Part shown: piece by piece, positions 30,361-43,799 of the stretch
Position numbering within the stretch: the first letter of the stretch is position 1
Layout of the letters: every line of letters begins with the position of its first letter
From: Boswellia sacra
Lineage: Eukaryota; Streptophyta; Magnoliopsida; Sapindales; Burseraceae
Direction: 5' to 3'
Length of the DNA stretch: 64,000 bases
NCBI GenBank assembly: GCA_013180625.2
Contig: SNVD02009909.1
Coordinates: forward strand, 1-64,000
Notes under the pieces: model-generated
Seen by the model: the letters and a program-made list of their open reading frames with translations, nothing else
Databases searched by the model: none
What the model was told of the DNA's origin: nothing
Translations under genes and position numbers: made by a program

Positions 30361-33300
30361 ATACACATTACCGTATCCCTCCTTTCTCTCTCATCTAATT
30401 TCTTTCTCTCCTAATTTACTAATCCCTAATTTCCTTCTCTCCCATCAACCCAAATTCCTAGCTAATTTCCTTCTCTCGCATCAAATCCCCCCTATTCGAT
30501 CACCACCACCACCAAACCCGTAACTAATTTCCTTCGCTCCCATTGAATCCCTCGATGCCTCTCCATAATTTTTTCTTCTTGGAAATTAACATTGCTTTTT
30601 GCCAGGCTTAGATCAATACCACTTTAGATAAACACTGCTTTTCTTCTTGGAAACTAACACTGCTTCAGATTTTACATTGCTGAGCTTTCTCTGAAACTAA
30701 AGCCTCAAGGGATTTGCGGAGCTTTCGAGAACGGTTTCCTCTTTTGGTCGGCTTTTCTGCTAAGTAAAGTTATTCAAAACGCTATTAAATTTGTATGTGT
30801 CTTTTTTTGGAAAGCTTTTTCTTCTTCGACATGTGGTCTAGTAAAATGGGACTTGACTTGTTGAATCCCGTACTAGAAATGCTGTTAAGTTATTCAAAAA
30901 ATGCTGTTAAATTTGTGGGCTATAACTATGGTTGTGGGTTTTGATTTCTATAACTGAACTTATTCAACCGGCATCTTTTTTTTTTCTATTTAAATGAAAA
31001 AAAACCCAGGATTAAAAGATCCTATATTGTATTTTTTTAATTCTAAGTACTAGTACCATAGGCAAAGTAAGATTTCTATTATGTTAGAATACTCAGATTA
31101 GAAGAAAGGTCAGTATACTAAGAACTTTGCAGGATGCCTTCTGTATCTTCCCCATCTTAATTCGCAATGAATAGAACAAAATACTGAAGGATGCTTGTAT
31201 GATGTAAAATACAATACAAGTTTTAACATAGACCGACCTCTGTGTAACTGTGTGTGTTGGTAAGTTTTGAATCACCTAGGCACTTATTTCACTTTTCATG
31301 CAATTCCTTTTTTGGAAGTGCTTCATGCCTCCTAAATCTCAATCTGAATCTTAGACCTGCAACAAAGAACATATACCAAATTTTGTATTAGCAAAGTTAA
31401 ACCAATTATTTCTCCAAAATTCTGCACCAGTATGAGGACCTGCAGTCATCAAGTTGGTGATATACATATTGCTCTGGGAACAAAACCCATTGATACATTT
31501 TGTTTCAACATAAAACATTTATGATGCTACCGCTAGGTCCAAGCATATAAATGCTAAAGACGGTTTATACGAAAGTAGGATGAGAAGATGCAAATATTAT
31601 GATCACTCTATTGAAATGAATTTTAACCAAATGCTGGATCAAGATACAATGACATTATGGATCTATGTTTTCTTGCAAATTTTACGAATAAATTGATTTT
31701 TTTTCTTGGAAAAACTTTTAAAAAGTCTTCGTGCTTGGCTCAAAAGTTGTCTCTTAGTCAATTGATCATTTCAACCTTAAATAGGCTTCAAACCTTGTTA
31801 TAAAATTTCACAAGCATATTTGCCCTTGATGCCTGAATTATTACTCGTAATGTGCCATCAGTCATGAGTTGATTTCTAATGCTTTCATCCCTCAGGTTAT
31901 GCATTTACGTTTCCTATCATTCCTTTTGGTCCAATTAGGAAGGCCTAGATGACTTCTAAGAGAAGCAAAGCTGCTAGTGGATTTATCAAATCAGTTGGGC
32001 AGTAACTCTAGGTTCCCCTTTAAAAGAGTTAAATTGAATGATGAGTGTTTTCAAAGATGTGAACATTCAATATGCTATCTCATTGGATCTGTAAGGCACT
32101 GATGCCATTTTTTTGATGATGTGCTAGTTTGGCAGTTTGAAGGTAGCCATTATAGATATTTTTTTCTGCTTCCTCGTCTTTGAAATTGCCTACCACTTTT
32201 ACAATATAGTGTCTTTCTACTTGTTTTGAGAGAAGATACACTCTTATGCACCATAGTTTAGAAAAATTGCCTACCACTTCTTCCATTATGCAGTATTACT
32301 GGGCTTTAGAAAAATTTTAAATAAGAGTTGAATTAGTGCTGAAAAGCCTATGATCTCACATGTTTCATGCTACTGAGTCGTCCGTCACAATTTAGAACTC
32401 AATGAACAGGGATGGTCTAGGATTTCTAGGTATTAAGAACTAAAAGAAATAAAAACTCACGTTGCTGACAGGCCATTGGCTACATGACATCTAGGTATTT
32501 AGAATTTGGTGAACAAGGAAAAGGCTGAGGAACATTTAGGTATTAAAAAAAGGTGTTGATAGTGAATAATATATCATTGCGTTTTATATTTCTAGTTACA
32601 TCTTTTATTTAGATGACTTAGTAAAGAGTTCTTCTGCCGCCCAGGTATTTTTTAGAAAAGCATACATGCGAAGATGTATTTCATTTCAGTGGCTTCCAGC
32701 GCAACTTGAGGGATGCGTTATAGTATTGGTTGTTGTCTAGAATTATAATTATTCCTCGAAAAATTATACATGTTGAGAAGAAGCAGCTCTGTGTGGGTCA
32801 CGTTGAGAGGGAAAGGATTTAGGAAACAAAATATGACATTTTTTTATTTTGTTGTTTAGATATATTTTGCTTTTTTATTTGTTTTGTATTATGGAAATTA
32901 AAATGTCTTTTATTTCTTTCCTTTAGTTCCTGGTATTATATTTTTTAACATAAAAATGGTTTTTATTCTATAAGCTCTAGAAAGTGATCAATTAATTCTC
33001 TAATTACTTTCAATGAACTTATAGATTTTTACTGCTTTAAACCTTGATAGAACAATATTAAGAAATCCATTTTTCTTGCTTTAGAAGCTAATCCTTCCAG
33101 TCATTGAACAATACTAAAAATGAAAATGAACCACATTTGTTGTTATTTTGACTTCTTTATCATTGAGCCCAATTCACTTCAGAAAGCTGTCTGATAATAA
33201 TCAACTGCATTTATGAATCTTAGAAATCCCCTGCTTTCAAAGATGGATATATAGATAATTATCAATCTAGGATGCTGCTTTGGATAGAAGCCAACTTTTA

Positions 33301-35386
33301 AAGTCAGCTTTTGTGTGCCATTCTTTCTAAGTAATGGATATTAAATACATCCTGACCAAGTACTCTAGTATTGTGAGGCCTATAGTGGTAAAAAGTCTTC
33401 AAAGGGAAAATTGTTTTAAATGCTTTTTGCATATGATCGTTTAATAAAATTGGATTGTGCTTATATATATTTTTATCTTTCTGGATAACACTGAAACAAA
33501 AGCAGACAACTTAAACATTGACAAAGTTTTATGCTTGATTGAATTTGTGGCATGGAGATGTAACATCATGAATTTAATATTGACTGCAGATACATTAAGG
33601 AAAAATTCTGTGATGAATATGACTAGTCCTAGTCAAAATCCCTTGCTGGAAGATTAATGAGTCGTAAAGAAGCAGCAACAAATTTTAGCACACTTGGGTC
33701 CAAATATTCAATTATATGGTGACTGATTCATTAGGTAAATTAATTAATTAAATTGGCAACTAAAGCAAGAAACTTACATAAAACAGGGGAGCACAATATA
33801 ATTGATTAGTGGGTGAAAGCACATGTGATGGAACCCCACTTTTCTATCTTCTTAATTGCGTTTCTTATTAGGCCTTTTCTCCTCACCTCTCTTTTGTTAG
33901 GTGTTGACAACTTCATGGATACCCTTTAATCATCCTTTCATTTACTTGGAATTTGTAGTTATTCTTATCATATATACATAGATGAAGTCCCATGTTAGAG
34001 ATTGAATTCATTGAATTAAGTATTCATATTTGAGAAAAGTGTTCATTGAATTAAATATTCTTATCATATGTGCTTTTTTCTCTTTCTCTCCCAATCATAG
34101 GGCTTTGTCTCTCTCTGTTGTTGCTTTTCTTCAACTGATTCTTTGGTTACTCTGCTTCTTTTTGGTTGTTCTCTTCTGCAATCCAAGCTTGTGGAATCTT
34201 TGATTTGAAGATTTTGAGTGAAAGTAGAGGAATCTCTGGTTTATAAAGTGAAGAAGACAAATTTGCTGGTTTCAGTTCCTCCTCAGAATCGTCCTTGTCT
34301 AGTGAGTGAATTACTGAACAATTGGGGTTTGCTTTCTATGTTTTCTTTACTCTTTTTGTTGGGAAGATGACGTTGCAGTTGGTTTTAATGGGAGACTACA
34401 CTCCTCTCATAAGCCATTTTGCATTTCCCCAATGTTTTTCTATGCATCTTTTTTAATTTTTAGTGCGTTGAAGAACTAAGATCTGTGATTTCTCTACATA
34501 TTGATATTTAATTCCTTGTGCTTGGCTTTATATTTGTGATATGTATTTAGCTTTTATCAACTTGGGTTGCTTTCCCTTTTTGGCTTATGTTCGCAATTCA
34601 ACAATTCTATTTGTTGATCCTGTGAAGTATACCATGAACCTCTCACTTTAGCTGATAAATGGTAAATGGTGGTTGCTTGTCTTTTAGTTATTGAACCTTT
34701 TGAGAGGCACTGGTTCCCTACTATTTGAAATTCAAATTTGATCCATTCAATAAATTAGAAGTTTGGCAATTGTTTGGACCAAAACATGACATTTGATTTC
34801 CCTCTGATTGTGAAGACTTGACTTTATCCCTCTTATAGGAAAATTTGTCTCTTATAAAGTAGTTTCTGCAATTGTTATTGTAACCATAAAACAAAAGAGA
34901 AATAAGCTAATCCGACGAGATTTTGTGGAGGCCTGCAATTTAATTGTTTTGCCTAGAACCATTGTGGAATTTTAGTAATCTAAGTTTTTAGTTTTGACTC
35001 TTTTTTTTGACTTGGCCTATGAGATTATGTGTCCAGTTGCTTAATTTGAAACCATGTCCAAACAAAATAAATACCAATCATAATATAATACAATAAAATA
35101 AGTAAATAGCTTTTATTAATTGTTGTTGAGATGGTTATTGTGTACAATAAAGGCAAAATGTAGCCGACTGTAAGCAGAAGCTTCATTATAAATCAGAAAC
35201 AGGTGAAATGAATGTTCATGTACATCATTCCTATCAATCACCTTCACATCAGAAATTTAAACAGGCATCCTTATTACTAGCTCACCCTCTTTCAAACTGC
35301 AACAATAGAGAAAATAAATCATTCAATTGCAATGAAAATGCATGGAGGCAAGTAAGGGTAACAAGAAGATGGAATTCCAATGCTAC
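30361..35386. other. CACTA interior without transposon genes, probably in part captured host DNA
   Basis: Two stretches look like plant 5' leaders (CT-rich with CTAATTTCC repeats at 30370-30560, and CTCTTTCTCTCC around 34078-34130). The rest is AT-rich and intron-like. No complete gene is visible. One exon-like pair at 33480-33640 is listed separately. Confidence 0.4.
33481..33640 (+). pseudogene. Unidentified exon-like fragments inside the CACTA element
   Basis: A segment ending AACATTGACAAAG|GT-like is followed by T-rich sequence and a good acceptor (TTGACTGCAG, about 33590). After it the frame reads YIKEKFCDEYD before a stop. The bias and acceptor suggest a captured exon, but I cannot name the source. 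It could also be chance. Confidence 0.25.
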
Positions 35387-36485
35387 CTCTTGATGTAATA
35401 GTAACAAAAGTTATCCAAGATGAAAATTTGGACCATTTCTGCAACAAAAGCAAATGGGAACCAGAGGTACCCATATGCTAGCAAAAATAGATGTTTTCCT
35501 CGTCTCAATTACCTGAATGTAAATGCCGAGATGATGTCATTTAACCTTACTTTTTAAGAATTCATAACAATGAAAAAACAAAATGGCCATGGTTGGCTAG
35601 TATAAGCATACATAGTAACGCTACTTAAGCTCCAAAAATGAGCTGATGAACCTCTTAAACTCATTTCATTTACTATTAGGACTTTTACTTGCCCACCGTA
35701 GTGTAAAAGACTAATGAGAATTTTCTCCTCATTATGTTTAGGAATATTTTGATCTACCACATTGATTGTAGAGGAGAGTCTTGAAGTTTATAAAGATATT
35801 AGTCGCTACACCTAAAAGATACATAATCTTTGGGATGAACACCTAACTCCCATACAAGGTTTTGTGTCTGCTATGAACTTCAAGCACTAAAAAAACCATC
35901 CTATATAATGCTAATTGGTACTAAACTCTAATGCAGTCAATTCTACCTAGGATCAGTTTTCTAGTGTCATGTGCTCTATCTTTTTCAAAATCACTCTTAC
36001 AACTGAGGTCCCCATATATTAGGATTTCATTGATTGGTTAGGGTTGCATGTTATGCCTTTAAACAATTTTGGACGACTCCACCATACTGTTCCTGGCATA
36101 CAATGTTTCTCTTTCAATTTATCTCCAAAATGGTATCTTAGAGATGATATTGATATGAAAAGCAAAAACTAACCTGTATAATCCAATTTGCACAAGCCAA
36201 AAACCTTGCAATACCCGAAGCAAACACATAATGGGAGGTAAATGGTTCTATCATCTGAAACCATGAAAAAAAGGGTAGCAAAAATTATTTCTTGTATTTA
36301 AATAATAAGTATCTACTGAATTAGTAGTAAACATGGCACTAAGATTAAACCTTCGCATTTTGCATCATACGAAGTTGAGGCCTCACTGAAATAGATTCCA
36401 GGAACACACATAAGGCCCAAAGTATTCCACCAAAATAAAATCCAACATGATGGACTAGTAAAGCGAGGATAGAACAAGGCACCAT
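35387..36485 (-). pseudogene. Captured fragment of an ERD2-like (KDEL-receptor family) gene
   Basis: Three exons in gene order on the minus strand with intact splice signals: 36485-36351 (45 residues, containing VPCSILALLVHH and LWALCVFLESISVRPQLRM), 36254-36174 (27 residues, IEPFTSHYVFASGIARFLAC) and 35512-35387. They match the C-terminal half of the plant ER-lumen protein-retaining receptor-like family, where QLRVMQN, VEPFTAHYVFALGVARFL and a FILADFCYYY segment occur in this order. Exon 3 has a frameshift near its start; after it the frame reads AYGYLWFPFAFVAEMVQIFI then DNFCYYYIK. Upstream and last exons are missing. Introns are retained, so the copy came from genomic DNA, not mRNA. It lies antisense to the transposase, inside the CACTA ends. 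Confidence 0.85.
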
Positions 36486-37499
36486 CTACAATACAATTTG
36501 AAGAAAATTTGATTACTGTTACACAAAAACTAATGAATTCTTCTTTTCTGTTTAAGGTCACAACAGTTAACTGTAGTTGTTTATCATTTACAGACCTGGT
36601 GATAGCTGACTCCCTCTTAGCAATTTCATTTACTAGTATCTCCATATATTAGATTTTCGAGCTGTTTGAGAGAAAAAAACCTTGGTTGATCGACATAGAA
36701 CACAATCTGCATCCATTACTAGAGGTAAGCTTCACCAATTCCTATTTATGATTTTTTAAGTTAGATTCAAGTGTTATTCATATGCTTTTTGAGACTATTA
36801 ATTTTGTTTTGATTGCTTTCAACTGTTATTGATATGTTGTGTGATATTCATGCTAAGTTAAATACTGCATTTATTTTTTTATGTTGTTTCATCGTAATTG
36901 GTATGAATTGGATTTTTTTCTTCTCGTAAAGCATAATTGATATCTAGTGTTAATGATGTGTTGTTTTTTGAGGAATTTGGTCTTGTTTTGATTTGTTTTT
37001 GCATTATAACATTCACAAGGCATGAACCTTCAATTGAATTTGCATTCTTCCTAAGTTATTGATGCTATACTGTGTAGTTACAAATCCTTTTTTTTGTTGT
37101 TAAAGATGCAAACAAACTTAGAACTTAGTCCTCCATCTACATTAAAAAAACACCTATAAAATTACAATTTAAATTGAAGAAACACAATAATAGAAAATAA
37201 AAACATAGAAACCAAAAATTTTCATGTATAAAATAATCCCACCAATTATACCAGCCCATTAAACCCAATCTCACAAAAATAGTCCACTAATGGAATGAGC
37301 CCACTAAACCCCAGCCCACAAAACAATCCTACCAATGAAAGCAACCCCACTAAACCCAAAGAAAGGAGAGATGAATATATGCTAAAAATGCCAACTCACT
37401 TTGTAAACTAATTAACTTATTAAATAAGTTTAATTTCAACTTACTACTTGAACAACTTATTTACATAAATTATATTTGTTTTATTGAAGGAAAGTAGAC

Positions 37500-40400
37500 A
37501 TGGAAAAGAGTTGGTTTGACTAGGAGACAAATTTTCCAAGCCATATCTGGATAGGGTTAATGCATTTCTAGATTTTGCATCTGAGAACATAGTTGGTGGC
37601 ACTAGAATTTACTGTCCATGTAAGAAGTGTTACAATCGGTATCTTTTGAGTAGAGACATAGTGAGAGACCATTTAATATTCAATGGTTTTCTACCTAAGT
37701 ACAAAAAGTGGACACTACATGGTGAGCCGTATACGCCTATAGAGTCTAATCAAAATTCTGAGACTCAACATTCAGAGTTTGGTTGTGATTTTATGGGTGA
37801 TGATATGGTTGGAATGATACATGATGCCATGGGAATTCCAAATATGGATTTTGGTGAAAGCAGCGGTACTCCATTGGATAATGATGTGGGTGTAGACTTG
37901 AACGAGGCATCAAAAGACTTCCTTAAATTACTTTAAGATGTGAACTGTCCTTTGTATCCAGGATGTGAAAAATTTACATCACTTTCATTTGTTGTTCATC
38001 TCTTGAATATGAAAATGTTATGTGGATGGACAGACACTTCAATGACTATGCTGTTAAAATTTTTGAAAGAAGTCTTTCCCCAAGAAGCAAAAATTCCTCC
38101 CTCTTACTATAAGGCTAAAAAAATAACTACCAAATTAGGATTTACATACAAGACTTGAGATGCATGTCCTAATAACTGTATGTTATTTAGAAATGAGCAC
38201 GAGAATCTTCATACGTCTAGATATAAACAGTTTGATGAGCCAAATAATGCATCAAATTCTGAGGTAAAAATAGTAGCAAAACAAGTGCGTTACTTTCCCT
38301 TAGTTCCAAGATTACAAAGATTGTTCATGTCTTCAAAAATTGCTTCTTTTATGCGATGGCATGCAGAGGATCGTATAAATGATGGTGTGTTAAGACATCC
38401 TGCTGATAGTCCTGCTTGGAAAACCGTTGATGAAAAATATCCAAACTTTGCTGCTGAATGTCGTAATGTGAGGCTTAGATTGGCTGCTGATGGTTTCAAT
38501 CCTTTTAGGACTATGTCCATAGCTCATAATACATGGCTTGTGGTATTAATACCTTATAATTTGCCGCCATGGTTATGTATGAAATAATCATTCTTCATGT
38601 TTTCTGTGCTTATTGATGGCCTGAAAGGTCCTGGAAATAAAATTGATGTTTACTTACAACCATTGATTGAAGAATTGAAAGATTTGTGGAATGAAGGTGT
38701 GGTTACTTATGATGCATCACGTCAACAAATGTTTAAGTTACATGCAGCTTTGTTGTGGACTATTAATGACTTTCCAGCATATACTAACTTGTCGGGTTGG
38801 AGTACCAAAGGGGACAAACCTTGTCCTTCTTATTCTATGAATACAACATCTCAATGGTTACATCAATTTCTACCCTTTTCTCATAGATTTTGGAAAGATA
38901 AAGTGTCTTTTAATGGCAAAAGAGAATTTTTACCTCCTCCTATTTAGATGACTGGATTTGATGCAAAACAACAAGTGCAAATCGTACTTAGTGAATATAG
39001 AATGGAAGATCTTTATAAAAGAGAGAGGAAAGATTTTGAGATGATGAAATGTGGAAGCATTTGGAAGAAGAAGAGCATTTTCTTTGAACTAACATATTGG
39101 GAGCATAATTTACTTCGACATAATCTTGATGTCATGCATATTGAGAAGAATGTTTGCGATAATATCCTTTGGACATTGTTAGGGGATCCTAAAAGTTTTA
39201 AAGATAATTTAAAGGCTCGACATGATTTGCATCAAATGGGAATAAGGAAACCATTGCATTCTCAAGAAAGGGGAAAGCATAAAGCATATTTGCCTCGTGC
39301 ATGCTTCTCAATGAACAAAGAAAACAAAGTAGAATTCTTAAATGTGTTGAAGAGAGTGAAGGTGCCGGATGGTTACGCATCAAATATTTCTTAACGTGTG
39401 CACATTAAAGAGTGTAGCATTTAGGGCCTCAAAAGTCATGATAATCACATATTGATACAATAATTACTTCCTCTTGCAGCTCGTAGAGTATTATCTAAAA
39501 ATGTTGTTGAAACGTTGATTGAGCTTGCTAACTTTTTTAGTCAATTGTGCTCTAAAGTAAATACAAGGGAAGACTTAAAGAATATTCAAAATCGAGTGAT
39601 TATAAACTTGTGCCTTTTGGAGAAAATTTTTCCACCTTCATTCTTCGATGTGATGGAACATTTGCCAGTGCATCTTGCTAAAGAGGCTTTGATTGGTGGA
39701 CCTGTACAATTCTGTTGGATGTATCCCATTGAGAGGTATTAAATTTAGTAGATAATGTGTACATATTATACATGAAGGAATTACACTTATTTTGAGTTCT
39801 TAAAATTATAGGTACTTGTTAACTTTGAAGAATTATGTTAGAAATCATGCACATCCTGAGGCTTCTATTGCTAAAGGATACTTGATGGAGGAGTGCACTA
39901 ATTTTTGTTCACAATATCTCAATGAAGTGGAAACTAAAACTAATCGAGCACCTAGGAACAAAGACGGAACCTCAAAAAAAGTTTTGAAATTTAACCTTGA
40001 CAACGTTACCTGGATACAAGCACATAGATTTATGGTTGTAAACACTACAAGAGTTGATCCATTCCGAGAGTAAGTCGTTCATAATTTTATTCATATACGT
40101 TCATCTATTATTTATGGAGTATTCGTTTGTTTAGTATTTCTTATTTATGTATTTAATTCATCATTTTCGTTTATAAAGAGAGCATATCAACATGCTCTCT
40201 CAACAACATCCTCACGCTTCAACTCATCAAATTCAGAAAGAGCACAACTCAAAATTTCATAAGTGGTTCAAAAGCCATGTAAGCTATGTTACTTTAACTA
40301 ATTCTTTAACCTCATACTAAATATGAGTTATAACACTAGTGGGTTTTTATAGGTGGAAGCTTTGCAACAAACCTCAAATGTGACATTGCCTGAAGAAATT

Positions 40401-41060
40401 GTCCACTTAGCTAATGACCCAAAAACAATTGCAGGATGTTTGAAATCTTATGTTGTTAATGGTTTCAAATTTTGGACCAAAGATATTGATAACACTAGAA
40501 CCTCCCAAAATTCTGGTGCTGTGTTAAAGGATGATACAATGAGCTATGCTAGTGCAAGGGATAAAAATCCACATTCAGGCAGTGTAACATTTCATGGAGT
40601 TTTAAGAGACATAATTGAAATTCGTTATGTCAACTCAATGAAATTCGTGTTGTTCAAATGTGATTGGGTTGATGATTAGATTGGAAAGAAGTTTGATGAA
40701 TTTAACTTCACAATGGTAAACTTCAATAATCTATTATACAAACTCAATCATGAGGATGATGAGTCTTTTATTCTAGTGTATCAAGCAGAACAAGTTTGTT
40801 ATATTCAAGATCCTTTAGAAGTAGATTGGCATATAGTTCTTAAGATGACTGTTAGATATTCATTCGATCTTTATTCAATCAAACACTATGAGCATACGGT
40901 AAACAGTGTGCCACAAGTTGAGTTATATACATAACAAGAAGTGGATGAAAGAGAGTTTGTTCGTGAAGAAGATGTTGCTTGGGTTAGGCCAGGAGTCGAT
41001 GGAACTACAGTTGACAGCAATGGTGTAAATGATTATGAAGAGATGGATGATGATGAATGA
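37500..41060 (+). pseudogene. CACTA transposase (TNP2-like, Transposase_21 type), multiple nonsense mutations
   Basis: One reading frame runs from about 37540 to 39742 with in-frame stops at 37934, 38156, 38585, 38945, 39392, 39422 and 39461 and almost no frameshifts. The N-terminal zinc-like domain (CPCKKC..HLIFNGF..YKKW..HGE) is the transposase-associated domain. The core reads LRHPADSPAWKTVDEKYPNF, GFNPFRTMSIAHNTWLVVLI, KGPGNKIDVYLQPLIEELKD and WTINDFPAYTNLSGWSTKG, then HNLDVMHIEKNVCDNILWTL, as in En/Spm TNP2 proteins. An intron (about 39735-39812, GT-AG) and further exons give MYPIERY|LLTLKNYVRNHAHPEASIA (DUF4218-type) and, from 40353, a DUF4216-type region ending in an acidic tail. The first codons are damaged (stop after MEKSWFD). 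Not functional. Confidence 0.9.
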
Positions 41061-41303
41061 TAGTTTTTGTGTTAAAGTTTACTTGTATTTTGTTTTTGTG
41101 ATGAAGACACTTACGTGTAATGTCTTTGGGTTGTCCTTGTTGTAGGTATGTAATGTTTCTTATATATTAATGAAAGTTAATTTTTTTAAAAAAATTATTG
41201 GACGTTCATTTATTATACGTGCATCAAATATTTATTCCATTTGTAATATAATGTATCAATAGGGTTTTAGTTTTCTAATGTTAGTATCTTTTTGCAGCTA
41301 ACT

Positions 41304-43405
41304 ATGGCACCAAAGAGATACAGAGATGACTCTATGAAAAGTGTACTACGAAGGGAGGCAGAATCTTGACGATAGTCATCTTCATCTTCCCAGTCTCAAA
41401 TGAATTTGGGAGATCAAGGTTTGTATATAAATGATAAGTTTTTCATATAAATGTTTTACTTTATAATGTGAAACTAATTCTATATGATTAGGTGAATCAT
41501 CACAAGCAAAAGGTCGTGGAGCTGCTCGTGGTAATTCTGAATGGGGTACAGGCCAGATTTCACATGTTGATTTCAACGACAAATGGCAACCAATTGGTCC
41601 GAATAAAGAGACGTTTACATCCCAACTTGGCATCATAGCAAGAAATGGATCAATGGCTCCGTTGACTTTTGCTAGTTGGCATGCCATGCCCGAGCACAAA
41701 TTGAATGCAATTTGGGAAGAAGTGAAGGTATTTAATTTAATTTAACTGCTAAGTTTAAAAGTATTTAGTTTAAGCACACTAATCTCTGTTATACTTTTTG
41801 TTATTGTAGGACAGTACAGATATTTCAGATGAGTATAGACCTCATTGTTTAAAAGCAATCAGAGTACTTTGGAGAGATTGGAAAGCTCGTGTTAAGAGAG
41901 ACTTTTATAAGCCATATCTGACAGATGAGACTCGTTTAGCTTTTACCCCTCCAAAAATTACTGAAGAGCATTGGAAGATTTTAGTGGCTTATTGGAGCAG
42001 CGAAGGAGCTCAAGTAAGTATGAAAATGATTGTTAAGATAATTGTTTACTTAAAATATACTAAAATATTGTTATTTAATATTACAGAAACAAGTAGAGAA
42101 AAATAAGGCAAATCGTGCACACCAGTTTGCACTTCATAGGATTGGTTGCACATCTTTTGCTAAAAAGAGAGAAGAGGTAAGTTTTACCAACATTTAAAAT
42201 TCGTATGAATTTTTAGAGATTTTGCATTGATAATTAATGCATTATATTTGTAACTTTCTTCCTTTGCATATATACACTAATATATTTTTATTTATTTTTT
42301 GTGTTAAGATGTCAAAGTATGGAGAAAAAACAGTTCGCATAAGTGTATTTATGAAGACTAGAACGAGAAGTGATGGAGATGTAGTAGATTTTGAGAGTGC
42401 TGAAATAATTGTACTTTTTTAAACTATATTATATGCTCTTACAATTTGTGTTAAATAGGTTACACAATCCTTTTTTTATGCTTTCACTTACAGTTGTTTT
42501 CATCATTTTCCAGAGTCAACTAAAAGAAGGCATGTCCAAAATACCTATTGACTAACAAACCAAAGTTGCAGCAGAACGGGTATTTCAAGATGTATTGGGG
42601 CGTGATCATTGTGGTTATGCCCGCACATATGGCCATGGTCCATCTCCAACTAATGTCACAAGTCAATGTTCATCTCACCCTGCTGATGTGGAGAAATTGC
42701 ATCGAGAATTACATGAAATGCGAGTAGAGAACAAAGAATTGAAGGATCATAATACGCAGTTGTACAACTTTTTACAACAGAAATTTCTAGACATTGAAGA
42801 GCAGTTGCTACCACCTATGCGACATCAGGTATTCACTTAACTTTCATTTAGTTTATATATTGTTATTTAAAAAGTTGCTATCTAATTCATGAAACTGGTG
42901 ATAGATTGATTTGATGATTTTAATTGTGAATTGCATTGCGAATATGTACTTGGTGAACTCGCCTTTGGCAATATAGTTGTATTTGCTAACTATTTATCAC
43001 AATGCTATTTGTTACATAACTTACTACAATATCATGCTCAATTGTATGCATTAGTTAACTTGATAAAAAGAAGACTGTTTGAGTTTTAATCTGATATTAG
43101 TTTTATTATCATGTCAAATGTCAACAGCTCTGAAGTAAGTGTCGTAATGTGAGTTTCAATTTTGCGTATATGCTGGTGGTGTTATATGTAGTACATAGAG
43201 TCTAAACCCAAGTGACAACATGTTCACTTTGTTTTTTCTTTTTATAATTACAAGCTGTTGATGATTGAAACTATTTAGGATTATAAGTTTTTCTAAATCT
43301 TCCAAAATATCTTAGGCTTCGGTTCTAGATGCTTCAATGGCACATCGAAATCGTGTAAACATTGACTCTATAACAACAATTGAGAAGGAGAATGAGGAGA
43401 ATTAG
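41304..43405 (+). pseudogene. Second CACTA gene (Ptta/En/Spm Transposase_24-like), decayed
   Basis: Several exons separated by short AT-rich introns. The start is MAPKRYRDDS with stops soon after, then a Gly/Arg segment (QAKGRGAARGNSEWG), followed by WEEVKDSTDISDEYRPHCLK and EEHWKILVAYWSSEGAQ. Next are KNKANRAHQFALHRIGCTSF and a coiled-coil-like stretch (HRELHEMRVENKELKDHNTQ) near 42690. This layout is that of the accessory protein of plant CACTA elements (TNPA/Transposase_24 group), thought to bind subterminal repeats. Premature stops show it is not functional. Confidence 0.75.
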
Positions 43406-43799
43406 TTATATATAAAGTTATTTATCATTTCTCTATAAATAAATCATTGTAAGGCATATAGCTTTCACTTGAACTTTTTTAATAAACTTATGAATAGTTA
43501 GGTAGTGATTATTGCAGTTTATTTGTGCAGGTTTTTCAGACATGAAGACTTGAATAGAATAAGACTTGTAGACTTATTTTAGACTTCTGCACTTATTGGA
43601 AACAAACTTAGTAGAACTCTTTTTCTTTCATGTTTGCAAATGTATGGGAATATATTCTTATGTTGTACTTTTATGTGTTATGCCAACATCAATTTATTTG
43701 TTTCATGTTATTATATGCAATAAATTGCTTGAAAACGAAAACAGGTTTCAAAAAATTTTGGTTATAAAAATGGATTTCCAAAAGAACAAAAAAAACTAG

